DNA of 64,000 nucleotides from Emydura subglobosa (GCA_007922225.1 ML679966.1:53983870-54047869); one strand, 5' to 3'; shown: positions 1 to 10,849, numbered from the stretch's first letter. Notes: generated from the letters alone by a model not told the origin. Numbers and translations: made by a program.

Positions 1-257
1 AATGAGGAAGATGTAGAAATCTACTAAATTAAGTTTTTGTTGTCTCTCGCAGTTCTAGACAGCCAGACTATATACTGGCAGCAAACTAGCACATCATAAC
101 CATCCAACTAGAAACCCTATTCATTTGAACAATTCAAATAATGCTGCCAACCCCACAGCCTCTAGGGGCTCCCTAAGTCATGGGAATCCCATTCCATTGT
201 CATTTCAGCCAGTGTGTTATTTATTGCTCATCTTTCCATGCCATATAGTTCATTCCT

Positions 258-358
258 AGATTCATATTTTATATGGCCAGAAGTGACCTGCTGTGATCAT
301 CTTGTCTGACTTCCGGCATAACACAGGCCATAGGACTTCCGTGAATTAATTCCTGTTT
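258..358 (-). mobile_element. CR1-type LINE 3' fragment
   Basis: The plus strand reads as the complement of a CR1 3' end: GGCCAGAAGTGACC, then TGATCATCTTGTCTGAC and AACACAGGCCATAGGACTTCC. A related copy lies at 21018-21240. Only the 3' tip is present, as is usual for 5'-truncated LINE copies. Confidence 0.75.
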
Positions 359-533
359 GAACAAGAGCAAACAGGAATTGTGGTGTAGAATAAGAGTTGT
401 TGCATGCTGATGTCTGACTCATGAGAAATCAGGATGTTTCCTTTGGCTCCTTGACCTTATGTGGGCTACTTCATTTCACATGTTCCTCCTGCCTTCTGTT
501 TTACAGGAAACTTCTATCCTTTTTGTCTGTAAC

Positions 534-573
534 CCTACCCACACACCCCCACACGCACCCCCACACCCACCAA
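534..573. repeat. Simple repeat, (CACCC)/(CA)-rich
   Basis: Short imperfect run of CACACCC and CACCC units. Confidence 0.8.
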
Positions 574-1097
574 CTCCAGACACATTACTTATTCCCTAGC
601 CCATATTTGTATCCAATTGGCATAGCAAATTTATTTGGGGGAAATGGAGTGAAGGCTGAAGACTGAACTGTGGCCATGAAGCCAGCATAGGGGCAGAAGA
701 CCTTCATCATGTGAAGACCATACACACAAAACATGAGCTGTGAATTTCTGAACCTCAAGTACGCTAGGAAGGTGGCAAAAAAATAAGAGGAGAGAGAGGA
801 AGGCATTGAAAGTGACCATGAAGTTTGCTGTAGGAATGCTCGATCTCTTAAGAAAGGCAGTTGGTAAAAAGGTAGCTAATGTAAAGTATTTAAAAAAGAA
901 TCAAGAATCCAATCCTACTCCCACTGAAATCAATGGTAGTAAAATTCTGTTTTAAATCTGAAATTCCCTTACTTTAGAATTCAGCTTTATACTGAACTCT
1001 CCAGTGTTGATAAAGGTACCGCTCATTTATTTTCATCTACAGAATGCATTCCACACTTTCACTAATTCATTTTCTGCAACCAAGTAACATATAATTT

Positions 1098-1237
1098 GTA
1101 ATCCCATTTAATAGATTGGGAAATGGAGACAGAGAAATTAAATTACTTGCTCACGATGCATGTCAGAGTTGAAATTAGAAGTGTCCAATCCTAAATCCGA
1201 GTTCAGCACCCAGATGACTACACTACATTATTTTACC
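1098..1237 (-). mobile_element. MIR-type CORE-SINE relic
   Basis: The plus strand shows the complement of a MIR core: a 'GGGAAATGGAGACAGAGAAATTAA' type stretch, then ACTTGCTCACGATGCATGTCAG and a section about the original sample of tRNA-derived head sequence ending near CACTACATTA. It is diverged, as expected for an ancient SINE. Confidence 0.6.
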
Positions 1238-1540
1238 AAGGAAATAGTGTCTTCCTTTCTGAATCAGTGGACAATAGCAGGGCAATAGGATGAGTTGCTG
1301 CTAATCCAGGCTTTTTCCCTTTTACAGGCTGCAGAGCTAACCAGCTTCTACTCCTCCTACAGCCCTGGAACTGATTAGCATTCAGTTAATTTTGCACAAT
1401 CCAGTCTCATTTGTACTACTAACAGGCTCTGTGTGTGGAGGCAGGCAACAGCCATGTACTAGAGTGAGTGGAGGAGGACAGCTGAGATAAAAAGTGAGTG
1501 ACGTGAAGGAAAGGGATAGGGGAGATGGTCCAATTGTTGT

Positions 1541-1732
1541 GGTGTTAGCCTGGAACTTGGTAGACCTGAGTTCAGTTCCTTTCTCCATCACCAATTTACG
1601 GTGTGATGATGGGTAAGTCATCTAGCCTCTCTAATGCCTCAGTTCTCCATCTGTAAAATGGGAGATTATTCTGACGGGGTGTTGTGAGGATAAATACATT
1701 AAAGACCATAAGGCGCTCATGTACTACAGTAA
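1541..1732 (+). mobile_element. MIR-type CORE-SINE relic
   Basis: It has the MIR order: a tRNA-like head with CCTGAGTTCAGTTCC, then a core with GGGTAAGTCATCTAGCCTCT, CCTCAGTTCTCCATCTGTAA and GGTGTTGTGAGGATAAATAC, then a tail. Opposite orientation to the relic at 1098-1237. Confidence 0.8.
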
Positions 1733-1740
1733 TGGGAATC

Positions 1741-2062
1741 ATAGAAAAATAGAGATGATAAAGAAGAAGAGGGAGGAGTGAAGGGAAAACAGAGATGGAG
1801 AGAAGGGATGGGACAAGAAACTAGAAATTTTGGGAAGACAGAAAAATGGAAATTGAAAGACTAAGTAAGGAGAAACTGAAAGAACTTGGGGACAGAAAGA
1901 CGGGAAACAACACAGGAAAGAGTGGCAGGGTAGATAGAGGATGATGGGAATGATAATACTGTTAAACAGGACAAAGGGGAAACAATCGCTGAAAAAGATT
2001 AAGGAAGGATATGATAACATTAGTAGCATAAAAGAAGAAATGTGGTAGGAAAAGTGAAAAAC
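1741..2062 (+). repeat. Long polypurine tract
   Basis: About 320 bases made almost entirely of A and G on the plus strand (GAAGAAGAGGGAGGAGTGAAG type sequence). Its complement forms a long Phe/Ser/Leu/Pro open frame on the minus strand that is a composition artefact, not a gene. See findings. Confidence 0.75.
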
Positions 2063-3308
2063 AAAACTAAAAATTAAGGAGACATAAGTTAATTTTTGAA
2101 TATGTAATAGATCTTTTAACATCACCAAACGTTATAATGAAAATTACAGATGCTTTGTTTACATTGCAGACAAATTCAGTAATATCTTTGAGTAACTGAC
2201 GGAATGTTTCCAAAAGTGCCATAGGAGATCTCACACGAACAGCAACACTGAGTTTTAGTAAACACAAGGGGCAGCTTGGGACCTTTGTGGGCTGCACAAA
2301 AAATCTGTCCCTGAACCAATACTAGAACTTGGTATCATTAAAGGAATTGAGCCAATGGAAACGAGAAGACAGGAAGGCAAAAACCCAAAGTTAGAGTGAA
2401 TGCAATAGTGAATGAAACTATTCATTTTCTCCTTAACTCTGTTCATTTTGTGGCCAAATATCAAAATGAGCCATAGAATGTAAATCTCGATGAAACACTT
2501 TTAAAAAAACCCCATATACCTGAATTACTGTTCTGGTATCCATCTTATCTCTCCCTTCTCTTCCATCACAAACCTTGGAGTGAAATAACAGAAGTTCCTA
2601 CTGCACCAAATCTATAGCTGAGCCAGTAATCTTGATGTTTAAACATGTTTAGAAAGTCCTTAAACAAAGTAATAAATAAGCCTTGTATCCAGCTATTCTC
2701 ATTTTTGTTCTTTAGCATTTTTCTTTGTTCTCCAACAATGGAATGAGAATCTAGTGCCAATGGAAAGACAAACTGCATTACACTGGGCTTTTGGCAAGCT
2801 CCAAAGCAATATTTTAGCCGTGAGGGGAGACAAAAGGGGAGAGCAAATATGTGGTGGAGATGTGTGTGTCTTTTGTTTTTTTTTTAAAACAGTTCTTCCA
2901 AATCCCCAGCACCACATCCTCTCTTGCCACACACCCTCAGGAAAAAAGATAACAGAAGATCAGTAGACCATTGCGGCCACTTTATTTTCCATGTCTGCAA
3001 CTTTGTTCCCCAGCAGAATACAGCGTGCAATTTCTGATCAGTGCCTACTTCCCTGACACTCCTCCATGCACAGAAATCAATGGAGTCAGAGGCCAAGTAT
3101 CACCTTATGAAAATCATTGCAATACCTCTGGCCAGAAGAGAGATTTTCTTGCAATTCCTTCCACTGATTTATGAACCAGCCATCCCTACACCCTCCTCAG
3201 TGAGCAGGATAACCAACCAGAGTGCAGAAAGCCCAAGAAACTACAAAATTGAGAAAACAAACTTAATAAACAATAACATTAAACGTAAGACGTTCATTAG
3301 CTATTTAT

Positions 3309-3314
3309 ACTCAC
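3309..3314 (-). promoter_or_regulatory. PALLD: Splice donor after the PALLD exon (GTGAGT)
   Basis: Minus-strand reading is CCTCC|GTGAGT, a close match to the vertebrate donor consensus. Reading through it would meet a stop (TGA at 3313-3311) at once, so splicing here is required. The exon ends with two bases of a codon. No next PALLD exon (the Lys-rich segment after the linker) is visible between 1 and 3308, so this intron runs past the window start. Confidence 0.85.
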
Positions 3315-3992
3315 GGAGGCATAACACCCTTTGGAAGTCCTAGTGCATTGACGGACGCCGGCGGTGGCTGGGATGGTAACATGGAGCTGAGGAATGCTGC
3401 TGGAGATTGGCTGGAGTTAGAGAGTCTAGCAGTTGGAGAGAGACTATGGGAAGGTGAGGAAACTGAGGAAGGGAGAGGAGGGGGAGGGGGAGGGGGAAGT
3501 GGGAAGGAATCAGAAACTGAAAATGTGGCAGTTGGACTAAAGACTGGTGGGGGAGGGGGAGGGGGAGAAGAGGGAGACGGATACCATAGAAACTCCCCTT
3601 CTGGAGCAAATGGGGGACCAGGTGCTCTGCCAAATTGTTTCTGGGAGGCAGTTGGAGACATAGGGGATGGAAGGCTGGACGTGGAAGACCCCGATGAAGG
3701 AGTCACATAGCCTGAAGCAGGGCTGATGTTCTGAGCAGCAATGAACTGTTTAGGACGGGCATAGTTGAAGGTGCTGGATGACTGCATGTTGGGGGAAGTG
3801 TGGGAGTTGAGAACGCTCATCTGCACAGGAGAAGTGACAGGCTGGCTGGACACCAGCTCCTGGAAAGAAGGAGGAGGAGGAAAAGGAGGAGATGAGGGAG
3901 GGTTTTGACGTTGCTGTTGGTGATGATACCGCTGGCCACCTTCTTGTTCCAGACGAATTTGATTCTGCAGCTGCTGTAGTTTGAATGGGTCC
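3315..3992 (-). CDS. PALLD: Palladin internal coding exon (proline-rich linker)
   Basis: Palladin is a cytoskeletal scaffold that bundles actin and recruits Ena/VASP proteins, profilin, alpha-actinin and Eps8 at stress fibres and focal adhesions. The exon is open for 225 codons plus 1 nt at its start and 2 nt at its end, so it is phase 2/phase 2 and its 678 nt are a multiple of three. Residues are numbered from the first full codon. A Gln-rich start (DPFKLQQLQNQIRLEQE, 1-17) matches palladin. FPPPP at 37-41 is an EVH1 ligand. FNYARPKQFIAAQN (75-88) is the block shared with myotilin. Proline runs lie at 143-149 and 166-172, the second inside an FPLPPPP context. SPAAFLSSMLPSQPP (196-210) is again shared with myotilin, and NALGLPKGV sits near the end. 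The flanking splice sites are good. No Ig domain is expected in this exon. Family assignment is by recalled similarity and is very secure. Confidence 0.95.
3818..3820 (-). other. PALLD: Internal ATG corresponding to the 90-kDa palladin start
   Basis: Residue 58 of the exon is a methionine in the context MSVLNSHTSPNMQSS. In mammals the short 90-kDa isoform starts at the equivalent methionine, from transcripts begun at an internal promoter. The Kozak context is weak here (C at -3, A at +4). A second ATG at 3785-3787 (residue 69) has A at -3. The equivalence is inferred from recalled mammalian isoforms. No promoter motif was identified upstream. Confidence 0.6.
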
Positions 3993-4046
3993 CTGCATGA
4001 GAAGAAAGTTAATCAGAGGGGTGGTGCCAGGAGAGGAGAGGAGAGG
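3993..4046 (-). promoter_or_regulatory. PALLD: Splice acceptor and pyrimidine tract before the PALLD exon
   Basis: Read on the minus strand, a tract of repeated CCTCT units is followed by CTTTCTTCTCATGCAG, and the exon begins at 3992 with G|GACCCATTC. The preceding exon must leave two bases of a codon. The polypyrimidine tract is strong for about 50 nt. This acceptor defines the start of the coding exon. Confidence 0.85.
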
Positions 4047-7000
4047 ATTAAAATAAAGAGAGACAACCTCATTATGTTAGACCCCGAGCTCTATTTTGTC
4101 ACTTGGATTTTTAGAAGCCAATGGAAGTCAGAGCTATGTGTATATCTGATCTGTAAGTCTATCCCCTAGCCAGCAAAGTCCCTGACGGAACACATATCAG
4201 ATATTAAACTGCTACAACACTTAACTGTAGGTAAAGGACAGTTTGTAAGCTCTCTAATTAATAAGGCCATGAATCATTGCTGGGATGGAAAAACCTCAAT
4301 GAAGTTGGGAGATTCAGTTTGGATACTTATTTAAAGCTTTTCCCAACTGATTCAAACCTTTTTGGTCTGGAGATTGGGATGGCAAATTTCCAGTAGTTTT
4401 CTGTTTCATCAGACCTAAATATATTGCTAGCAAAGTCCTTTTGGTGATCTTCTCCATACTCTTATTTTCAGGTGATGCCACGGTAGACGTTAACAGTCCT
4501 TTTTGAATCTTAAAAAAAGTTTGATTTTAATTTGGATGCACAGTAGATCATTTGTTAATTTTATTTGAACTTAATATATTAATTGCAAGAGTGCTAGTAT
4601 TAATGGTTCCTTTTTTAAAAAAGGGTCTCAGTTTTGTTCTCCCCTGATTATGGCATTCAATATCTATGCAACTGCAGCCACAATCAGGTTGCTAGAACTC
4701 TAAATTCCCTAGCTTGTGCCTGCTGTTAATCATGTGTCGTTTCCTTGGTGTCTCACACCTGACAGCTCTGTCAAGCCTGCCCACACAGTTGTGGGGGAGT
4801 GAATGAAACTTCCCCCATAATTTTCTGCAACCTAGGAAAAGGTGAACTAAACCGCATGCCAGGAAACCATGAGTTTCCGTCCCAGCTTTTCCACTGACAG
4901 CTGTTAATGTATCTTTACTCCTTATAACTTTCATTCTTAACCAAGCCTCATAACCTTACCATAACGGGAGGCAGCTGAGGAACTGAATACAGCTCTTGGA
5001 TTCTGCTAACTGGACACATAGCACCATACCAATGAGAGATAGGCTTATTTGCAATAAAAATACAGAACTTCTTCACATTCATATAACTGCAAAGACCATA
5101 CGTTTGACATTCAGAACTGCATAACACTCAGAACGCCAAATGAAGTCAATAGGAATTATAGATGCTCAGCATTGATGACAGCCAGCTCCTGTGCATATTT
5201 TTGCTTATTGTACAATTGCTTGAATGACTGTTTACATTGCTGTGTTCCTATTAATTGCTCCTTCAATATGCACTTTTATAAAAAAATCTTGAGATTAAAG
5301 AACCATTAAGGTAGTTTATCAATCTGCTTTAACAGCCCTTCTGCTTTAGCAGCACTACAACCTCAGTAAGATCCCTATCAAAATGGAGATCAAACTTTGC
5401 TGTGTGTGGTCTTAATCCTAAAACTCATCTGTCTTATTTGCTTAACATTTGTCTTGTCCCAGCTGGAATTGTAACTTTGCCTCAATGCTCCAGATGTCTT
5501 TTATGTGCACATGCACCTTTTCAGTATATTTGACATATAAATACTTTATAATATTATATACAGTGTGTCATTTATCATATAATTTAGATCACTATTTTAC
5601 TGGAGATTTTAGTACAGAGTCTACTGAGTGCATGGAATATGTATGTATGTTTGACACCATAATGGACATGTAGTTTTGGCATCAGAAATGGTCATGATGT
5701 TATAGTTATATTTGTAACCTACTTTCCATTCTAAAATTCATTTTGATACTTCTGCACATCCAAATTACACAAAGTATTTGCTGCCTGAAATTTCATTTGT
5801 GGTCTCTAGCAAAGGAGATTGTCTGGCTATAAAGAGGGGGACCAGAAGTTTAAGATTAATCATACAAGGTATTTTGAGATACAATACTGAATAAGAATCA
5901 GTGTTTACTTTTTGAAGGGTCTGACTATTTTGTAAAACTGCATCACAAAGATAGCTTGGTCTAGAAATGTGAGTCACCCCACCTCCAGTACATACTTTGT
6001 TAGTAGCAGATTAGCTCTTCTATACCAGACTATTTTGTATACAGTTGGGTGAATCATTTTGGAGTTATTCACTACAGATTTCTGAATCTTTTATTCATTT
6101 TTTGAATGTTGACCATATAGTTTCCAAACCCTCTTGAGTTCAGGTTGTTCTGATGTGAGGTTTGGGTTAAGGCTGATGTTTCATTTTTATTATACTTTTA
6201 AATGTCCTTTACCATGAAAGGGCTATTGTTTGAGCTACTTTGCATTGAGGCTTTCTTTTTAGCCTATATGGTCATCTGATCCTCTTAGTAATACCAGAAC
6301 CATCTTGGACAGATAAGTTTAAAAAAAAATATATTTTTTTAATTTTGGGATTTTCTTTTTAAGTTTGTCCCTTCCAGCTCACTTTAAAATTGTGCCTTTA
6401 TTTTTACTATTCTTGGGCATATTGGGCATTTGGTCATGGAAGTATTTAAACATATTTTTACTTAAATTTTCATGCCAATTTTACTTAATTTTCCCCATCA
6501 TTTTAATGTATTATAGTGAGACTAAGGCCAAAAAGGTAAAGGGAAATATACCTACTATATATGCTGTGCCAGATATGGAAGAAGTTTAACACTCTCAGAC
6601 ACCAAGACTTTTTAGCTATCATGTGCTTTAACAAAAGGTATCCTGTGCTGTGTTGAGACTTTTCTATTTTAAATTACAGTCATGTGTTCATGTTTCAAGC
6701 AATGGCAGTGATCATCTAGCACTTTGTTGATGCTAATTACTACCTTTCTACAGCAACTGTTGCTAAATGATGCAGCTATACCAATGTTAGTAAAGGCAGA
6801 AGTGCAAGTATAGACCAGAATCAGGCTTTAAATCCAGGGTGTCATGGAAATCTACATGTTGACTAAAGGAAAGACCATTGTCTGAGGAGGTTTTCATGAC
6901 AGTGCTAAAAATGCATGATCCCTGTCTTAGGCATCTTTGCAGCCATTCCATTGCTGTAAGACAGTTTCTAACGTTTCTAGTGTAGATGCATCACCCTAAG

Positions 7001-7147
7001 GTTATGTCATTCAGCATTTAAAAAAAAAATCCCATTGTTGCTGTTGCACTGATGCTAATAATGTTGGGAGCATTAGGGTAGAGAGGGGCACTGCTGTTTA
7101 ACATTGTTGCACTACATGAACTGACCTTGCTCAGAGCCAAGTCTAGA
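3993..7147. other. Intronic sequence with no recognised element
   Basis: Beyond the acceptor tract I see no exon, repeat family or structured element here. It is AT-rich single-copy-looking DNA. Short A and T runs occur (for example near 6320-6360). Confidence 0.5.
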
Positions 7148-7446
7148 CACAGGCCTGGTTTACACTTACCTTCAAATTCGACGGCAGTCCACGGGAATTA
7201 CACGAGCTATGCAGAGTAGCTTGTGTAACTCCTGTCAACTTCGTAACTTCTCTTTTACGTGGCATCTTCACTGTGCTGCGCCGATGGGAACTGTGTTCCC
7301 ATCAACGCAGCACTACGCCACTTGAGGGGGTGGTTTTAGCAAGTCGACTTCCAGATCAATTGAGTGGGTCTTCACTGACCGCTCAATCGATCCAGATAGA
7401 TTGATCTGACGGCAGCAAATTGCTGCCGTCAGTGAAGATGTACCCA
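7148..7446. mobile_element. Palindrome-rich non-autonomous DNA-transposon-like repeat
   Basis: The segment runs from the GGCCTGGTTTACACTTACC side to GTGAAGATGTACCC. It is richer in CpG than its surroundings and contains two strong fold-backs: a hairpin at 7273-7313 (19-base arms, 2 mismatches, 3-base loop) and a perfect 25-base palindrome at 7407-7431. The 'tacact ... gtaccc' edges resemble a repeat family common in turtle DNA. No clear target-site duplication was found, so boundaries are approximate. Confidence 0.6.
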
Positions 7447-9245
7447 AAGAAGTTAAAAATACTCCACCCATGGCCAATTTGTACCAATGCTTCTTCCATT
7501 ATTAGCACAATAGTGCAGCAACTGTGGAGATAAAGAAAAACTTCAGGGGCTAGAAGGACATACAAGCAAAACTAATTTAGTTATAATAGCAACATGATCC
7601 TTTTTCAGCCACCTGAGATGTCTTTAATAACCTAGAGTTATAGACAGTCACACTTTCACTGAACCGGTCAAATTTATTTTATGTCTACTTCTTCAAACAT
7701 CAGTGAAAAAAAATCATAACATTTTCATTTACTTATTTTTGATTTCTTAGTTGAGGCTTAGTTACAATTTTATCTAACAATTAATTACAGAAACTGAAAA
7801 ATCAAGAGTAACTTCTCTTTAAAATTCACTCTGTGAAAAGGCCAAATCAACTATAAAATAACCACATTCGAGGTGGAGGGGAAATGGAGATCTAGAAAAT
7901 CATTTGAACTCAGACATGACCATTTAAAAAGGGATTTCAACAGCTTTACTCTGATATATGTGAGTTATTTCCTGACTAATGTTGGAAATTCTTGCTACTC
8001 TGTATCTATCTCCAACAGCTATGGTAACAGAATTAAAGACAACATGAAAAGATAAAACCTATAGGCCATTGAAAAAACACATTTATTTACATCCACTTAC
8101 AAACCCTGAATGTAAAAGTGAGAAGTAATAATATTTTAATACGAACAAGGGCACGGAATAGGGGAAATCTGTAATACATTATAAAGGTTATTCATTCCTT
8201 AATGTGAATGTGCATATTACTACCTGCCCATAATATTTAATTTTTACCAATTTACTATAGACGTAGTGCATCAACATTATAACTTGTCTATGTAAAAAGT
8301 ACAAACTACTGCTCTGTTCTACAAAAACTAAGTTTTGCTGAATATAGACACATTTGGAGAAGAGGGATCCGCTCTTATTAACTGCCACTAAAATGACAGC
8401 ATTACTATCTCTCTCCTGGGTTGTCTTTCACCTGCCATGCAACTCTGACTTGAAAGGGAGACGGGGGAGGAAGAAACTCAACTTGTATTGTCGTTAACAA
8501 TTAGGATTTATATACTAGTAGTTTCTAATGTTAGAGGTTGTGATCATCTTGAGGCTGGAAATATGCTCGTTTCTGGGAGCGCTGTGTGTGCTGCAAGAAG
8601 TCACTGTTTTCTTTTATACCGCTGAGAACTGATGAGTTATAATTAACTGTGGGAATTCTTATGCACTCTGTAACTAAGCAATGCTTTATTTAATGTACAT
8701 ATACTGAGTATCAAGAAGAGATTACTACATCTCAGATGTTTCTACAAACTTGTTTTCCTCTCTTAAATTTCCTTTAAGTCAAATTACTCAAATGAAAGAG
8801 GCATCTAACTTGTAAGTAAGTATAATTATTTTATTGCCTTGCTTCATGAAAATTTGTAACTGCAAAGCTTATTGGAGTTGGAAGCTGACTACTCTAACTG
8901 CCTAGGAGCACTATTGTCCATTATGAAAAGTCAGTGAATCCCTCACGCCACCATCAAAACCTGGGCTGCTTCTAACAACATATCGACAACCACAATAAAC
9001 ATACCAATGTGCACTAACTACTACATAAGTGACTCAATACGGATTTCAACTATGTAGGTGGAGGTTCTGTATAATTATGTATAGTCGGCTCTCTACATGT
9101 GCACTTTCATGTATACAGATAGTAACTGGTTGAGCACAATATGACAAAGAGCATCAGACATAAAAAATGAGCTTTATGTATAGAATCATTGGTCCAGGAG
9201 ACATACATTCACTAGAGGCCAAGTTTAAACTTGTGACTAACACGA
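7447..9245. other. Intronic sequence with no recognised element
   Basis: No coding exon or named repeat recognised. AT-rich, with only short unsupported open frames. Confidence 0.5.
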
Positions 9246-9482
9246 ACAGTAGGGAGGCAGTATAGCCTAGTGGATAGGACACTGTAGGAGGACTCATGAC
9301 AGCTGGGTTCAATTCTCAGTTCTGCCACTAGCCTGCTGCGTGACCTTGGACAAGTCACTTCCCTCCATGTGCCTCAGTTTCCACATATGGGAAAAAATGG
9401 GAACAGTGATATTGACTTCTATTATACACGGCTTTAAGATCTACTGATGAAAAGTGTGATATAAGAACTAGGTATTATTATT
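9246..9482 (+). mobile_element. MIR-type CORE-SINE, well preserved
   Basis: Full head-to-tail order is visible: GGCAGTATAGCCTAGTGGAT (A-box-like head), GGGTTCAATTCTCAGTTC (B-box-like), then CTGCGTGACCTTGGACAAGT, GTGCCTCAGTTTCC, and an ATTATTATT tail. This is the best preserved MIR-type copy in the window. Confidence 0.85.
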
Positions 9483-9633
9483 ACATCATGTAAATGAACT
9501 GTGCACAAATGATAGGACAGTACTTTAGCTGTAGCACAGCAAGGAATTTTGTTTTGCCTTCTCCCTCTCAGAAAAAGAACAGTTGCTGTGATTCTTTGAG
9601 ATGTTGTAATTGGTGGGAGTGCACATCTGCCTC

Positions 9634-9704
9634 AATCATAGAATATTAGGGTTGGAAGGGACCTCAAGAGATCATCTAGTCCAACTCTCTGCTCAAAGCA
9701 GGAC
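9634..9704 (-). mobile_element. CR1 LINE 3' tip, first half (split by an LTR)
   Basis: AATCATAGAATATTAGGGTT then GGAAGGGACCTCAAGAGATC and CATCTAGTCCAACTC is the complement of the CR1 3' end. The copy is interrupted after CTCAAAGCAGGAC and resumes at 10850 with ATGACCAACCCCAATTAAAT. Confidence 0.85.
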
Positions 9705-10849
9705 TGTAGGAAGGTGCAGTGGCTTTCCACAGAGTCTGGGCCTGAGGAAGGGCTGCAATGCCCAGAGCAGATACTGAAAGGGCCAACAGCCCAGTCTGCC
9801 TGGCAACCGGGAAGCCAGCTAATGATAGGCCCCACTGGCCGACCAATCTGGCATCAGAGGGGTGGAGCCTCATCCAGGCCTGGGAGTATAAAGAGCAGGC
9901 CCCACAGCTCAGTGAGGGACAGCTGCTGCTGGAGGCAGATGTGCTGTCTCACTGGCTGCAGCTGAGGCCTGAACCCAGCTGGGCTGCTGCCCCAAGCGAG
10001 CACCTCCCGAAGCATAGGACCCGGGAACAGCCCAAATGACTAAGCCCTAAGGGTTGGATAGGGCCTCCAGGCCCCCTAGACTGGCCTGGACCACCAGACC
10101 CCCAGGATTGGACAGGAAGTCTGGGTCCAAGTGACTGGGCTGAGCCCCCTGAGCTGGAGGGCTGGGGGAGACCCACAGAGGCCGGTCCGGACCTGGAGGA
10201 GCTGCCTGCCGCTGAAACCCTGGAGCCCTGTGACCTGGAGGAGTTGCCCTCTGCTGAGGAACCCCAGGAGCCCTGCGACCTAGAGGAGCTGCCCTCCATC
10301 AAGGAGCTCCCCACCTTGCCACCGGCGGACGCAGAGGGATTGACGAGCCTGCCGCGGGCCATGTACCCCAGTGACACTGAGGATCCCACCGATATAGGTA
10401 TCTGGGGATATGGGGAGGAAGTGGCCCAGGGACAGCCATAGCCATGGCTGAGACAGGGGCAAGATCCCGTCGGCGTGTTGTGGCGGGAGCCCTGCTGACT
10501 CAGTGGCAATGCCTTTGCCACTGCTAGGGCCCTGGGCTGGGACACAGTGGAATCGGGTGGGCCTGTGTCCCCCTCCCTTCCACTCCCCCCTTGTCTTTGC
10601 CATCTCAGGAGTGATTACGGTATCCTGCTCTCTGACCAGAGGACACTGCTTGCTCGCCCGCCCTGCCTGAGGGCCGGGGCGATAGACTACCTGGAAGTCC
10701 ACCCTGCCTGAGGGCCCGGACTGTGACTTATCCGGCTTAACTTATGCGACTTAACATTCCCCTTTTTTTGGACTGTGCAGTGGCCTTCCTCAGAGCCTGG
10801 GCCCGAGGAAGGGCTGCAACAACCAGGCCGGGCAGGAGTCCATACTACA
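9705..10849 (+). mobile_element. Solo-LTR-like element inserted in a CR1 tip
   Basis: A GC-rich segment of 1145 bases starts TGTAGGAAGG and ends CATACTACA (TG...CA). It is flanked by AGGAC (9700-9704) and ATGAC (10850-10854), a 4/5 match to a 5-base target duplication, and by the two halves of one CR1 tip. A TATA box (TATAAA) lies at 9887-9892, supporting plus orientation. About 45 bases near the left end (from 9714) recur near the right end (from 10776), and a 42-45 base acidic-coding minisatellite lies at 10190-10318. No gag or pol is present. A solo LTR is the best fit; a short non-autonomous retroelement is the alternative. Confidence 0.65.
10190..10318 (+). repeat. 42-45 base minisatellite coding for DLEELP repeats, inside the LTR
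   Basis: GACCTGGAGGAG-type units begin at 10190, 10232 and 10277. In one plus frame they read DLEELPAAETLEPC, DLEELPSAEEPQEPC and DLEELPSIKELP. The frame stays open through 10441. Whether it is ever translated is unknown. Confidence 0.75.

Larger units (their letters stand above)
1..3314 (-). other. PALLD: PALLD intron downstream of the exon (partial)
   Basis: This is non-coding sequence between the donor at 3314 and the window start. It contains a CR1 fragment, a CACCC-type simple repeat, two MIR-type SINE relics and a long polypurine tract, all listed separately. The rest (about 360-530, 575-1095, 1240-1540 and 2065-3300) shows nothing I recognise. Short open frames here lack coding features. 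Confidence 0.7.

Noticed and set aside
1739..2128. 129-codon minus frame rich in Phe, Ser, Leu and Pro
   Set aside because: It is the complement of the polypurine tract; stop codons are rare there for compositional reasons and no domain is visible.
3348..3710. 120-codon plus frame rich in Gly and Glu
   Set aside because: It is the antisense shadow of the PALLD poly-proline exon.
9949..10702. Long minus frames (198 and 140 codons) in the GC-rich element
   Set aside because: They lie antisense to the TATA-bearing LTR, have low-complexity Ser/Gly/Pro content, and are explained by high GC content lowering stop frequency.
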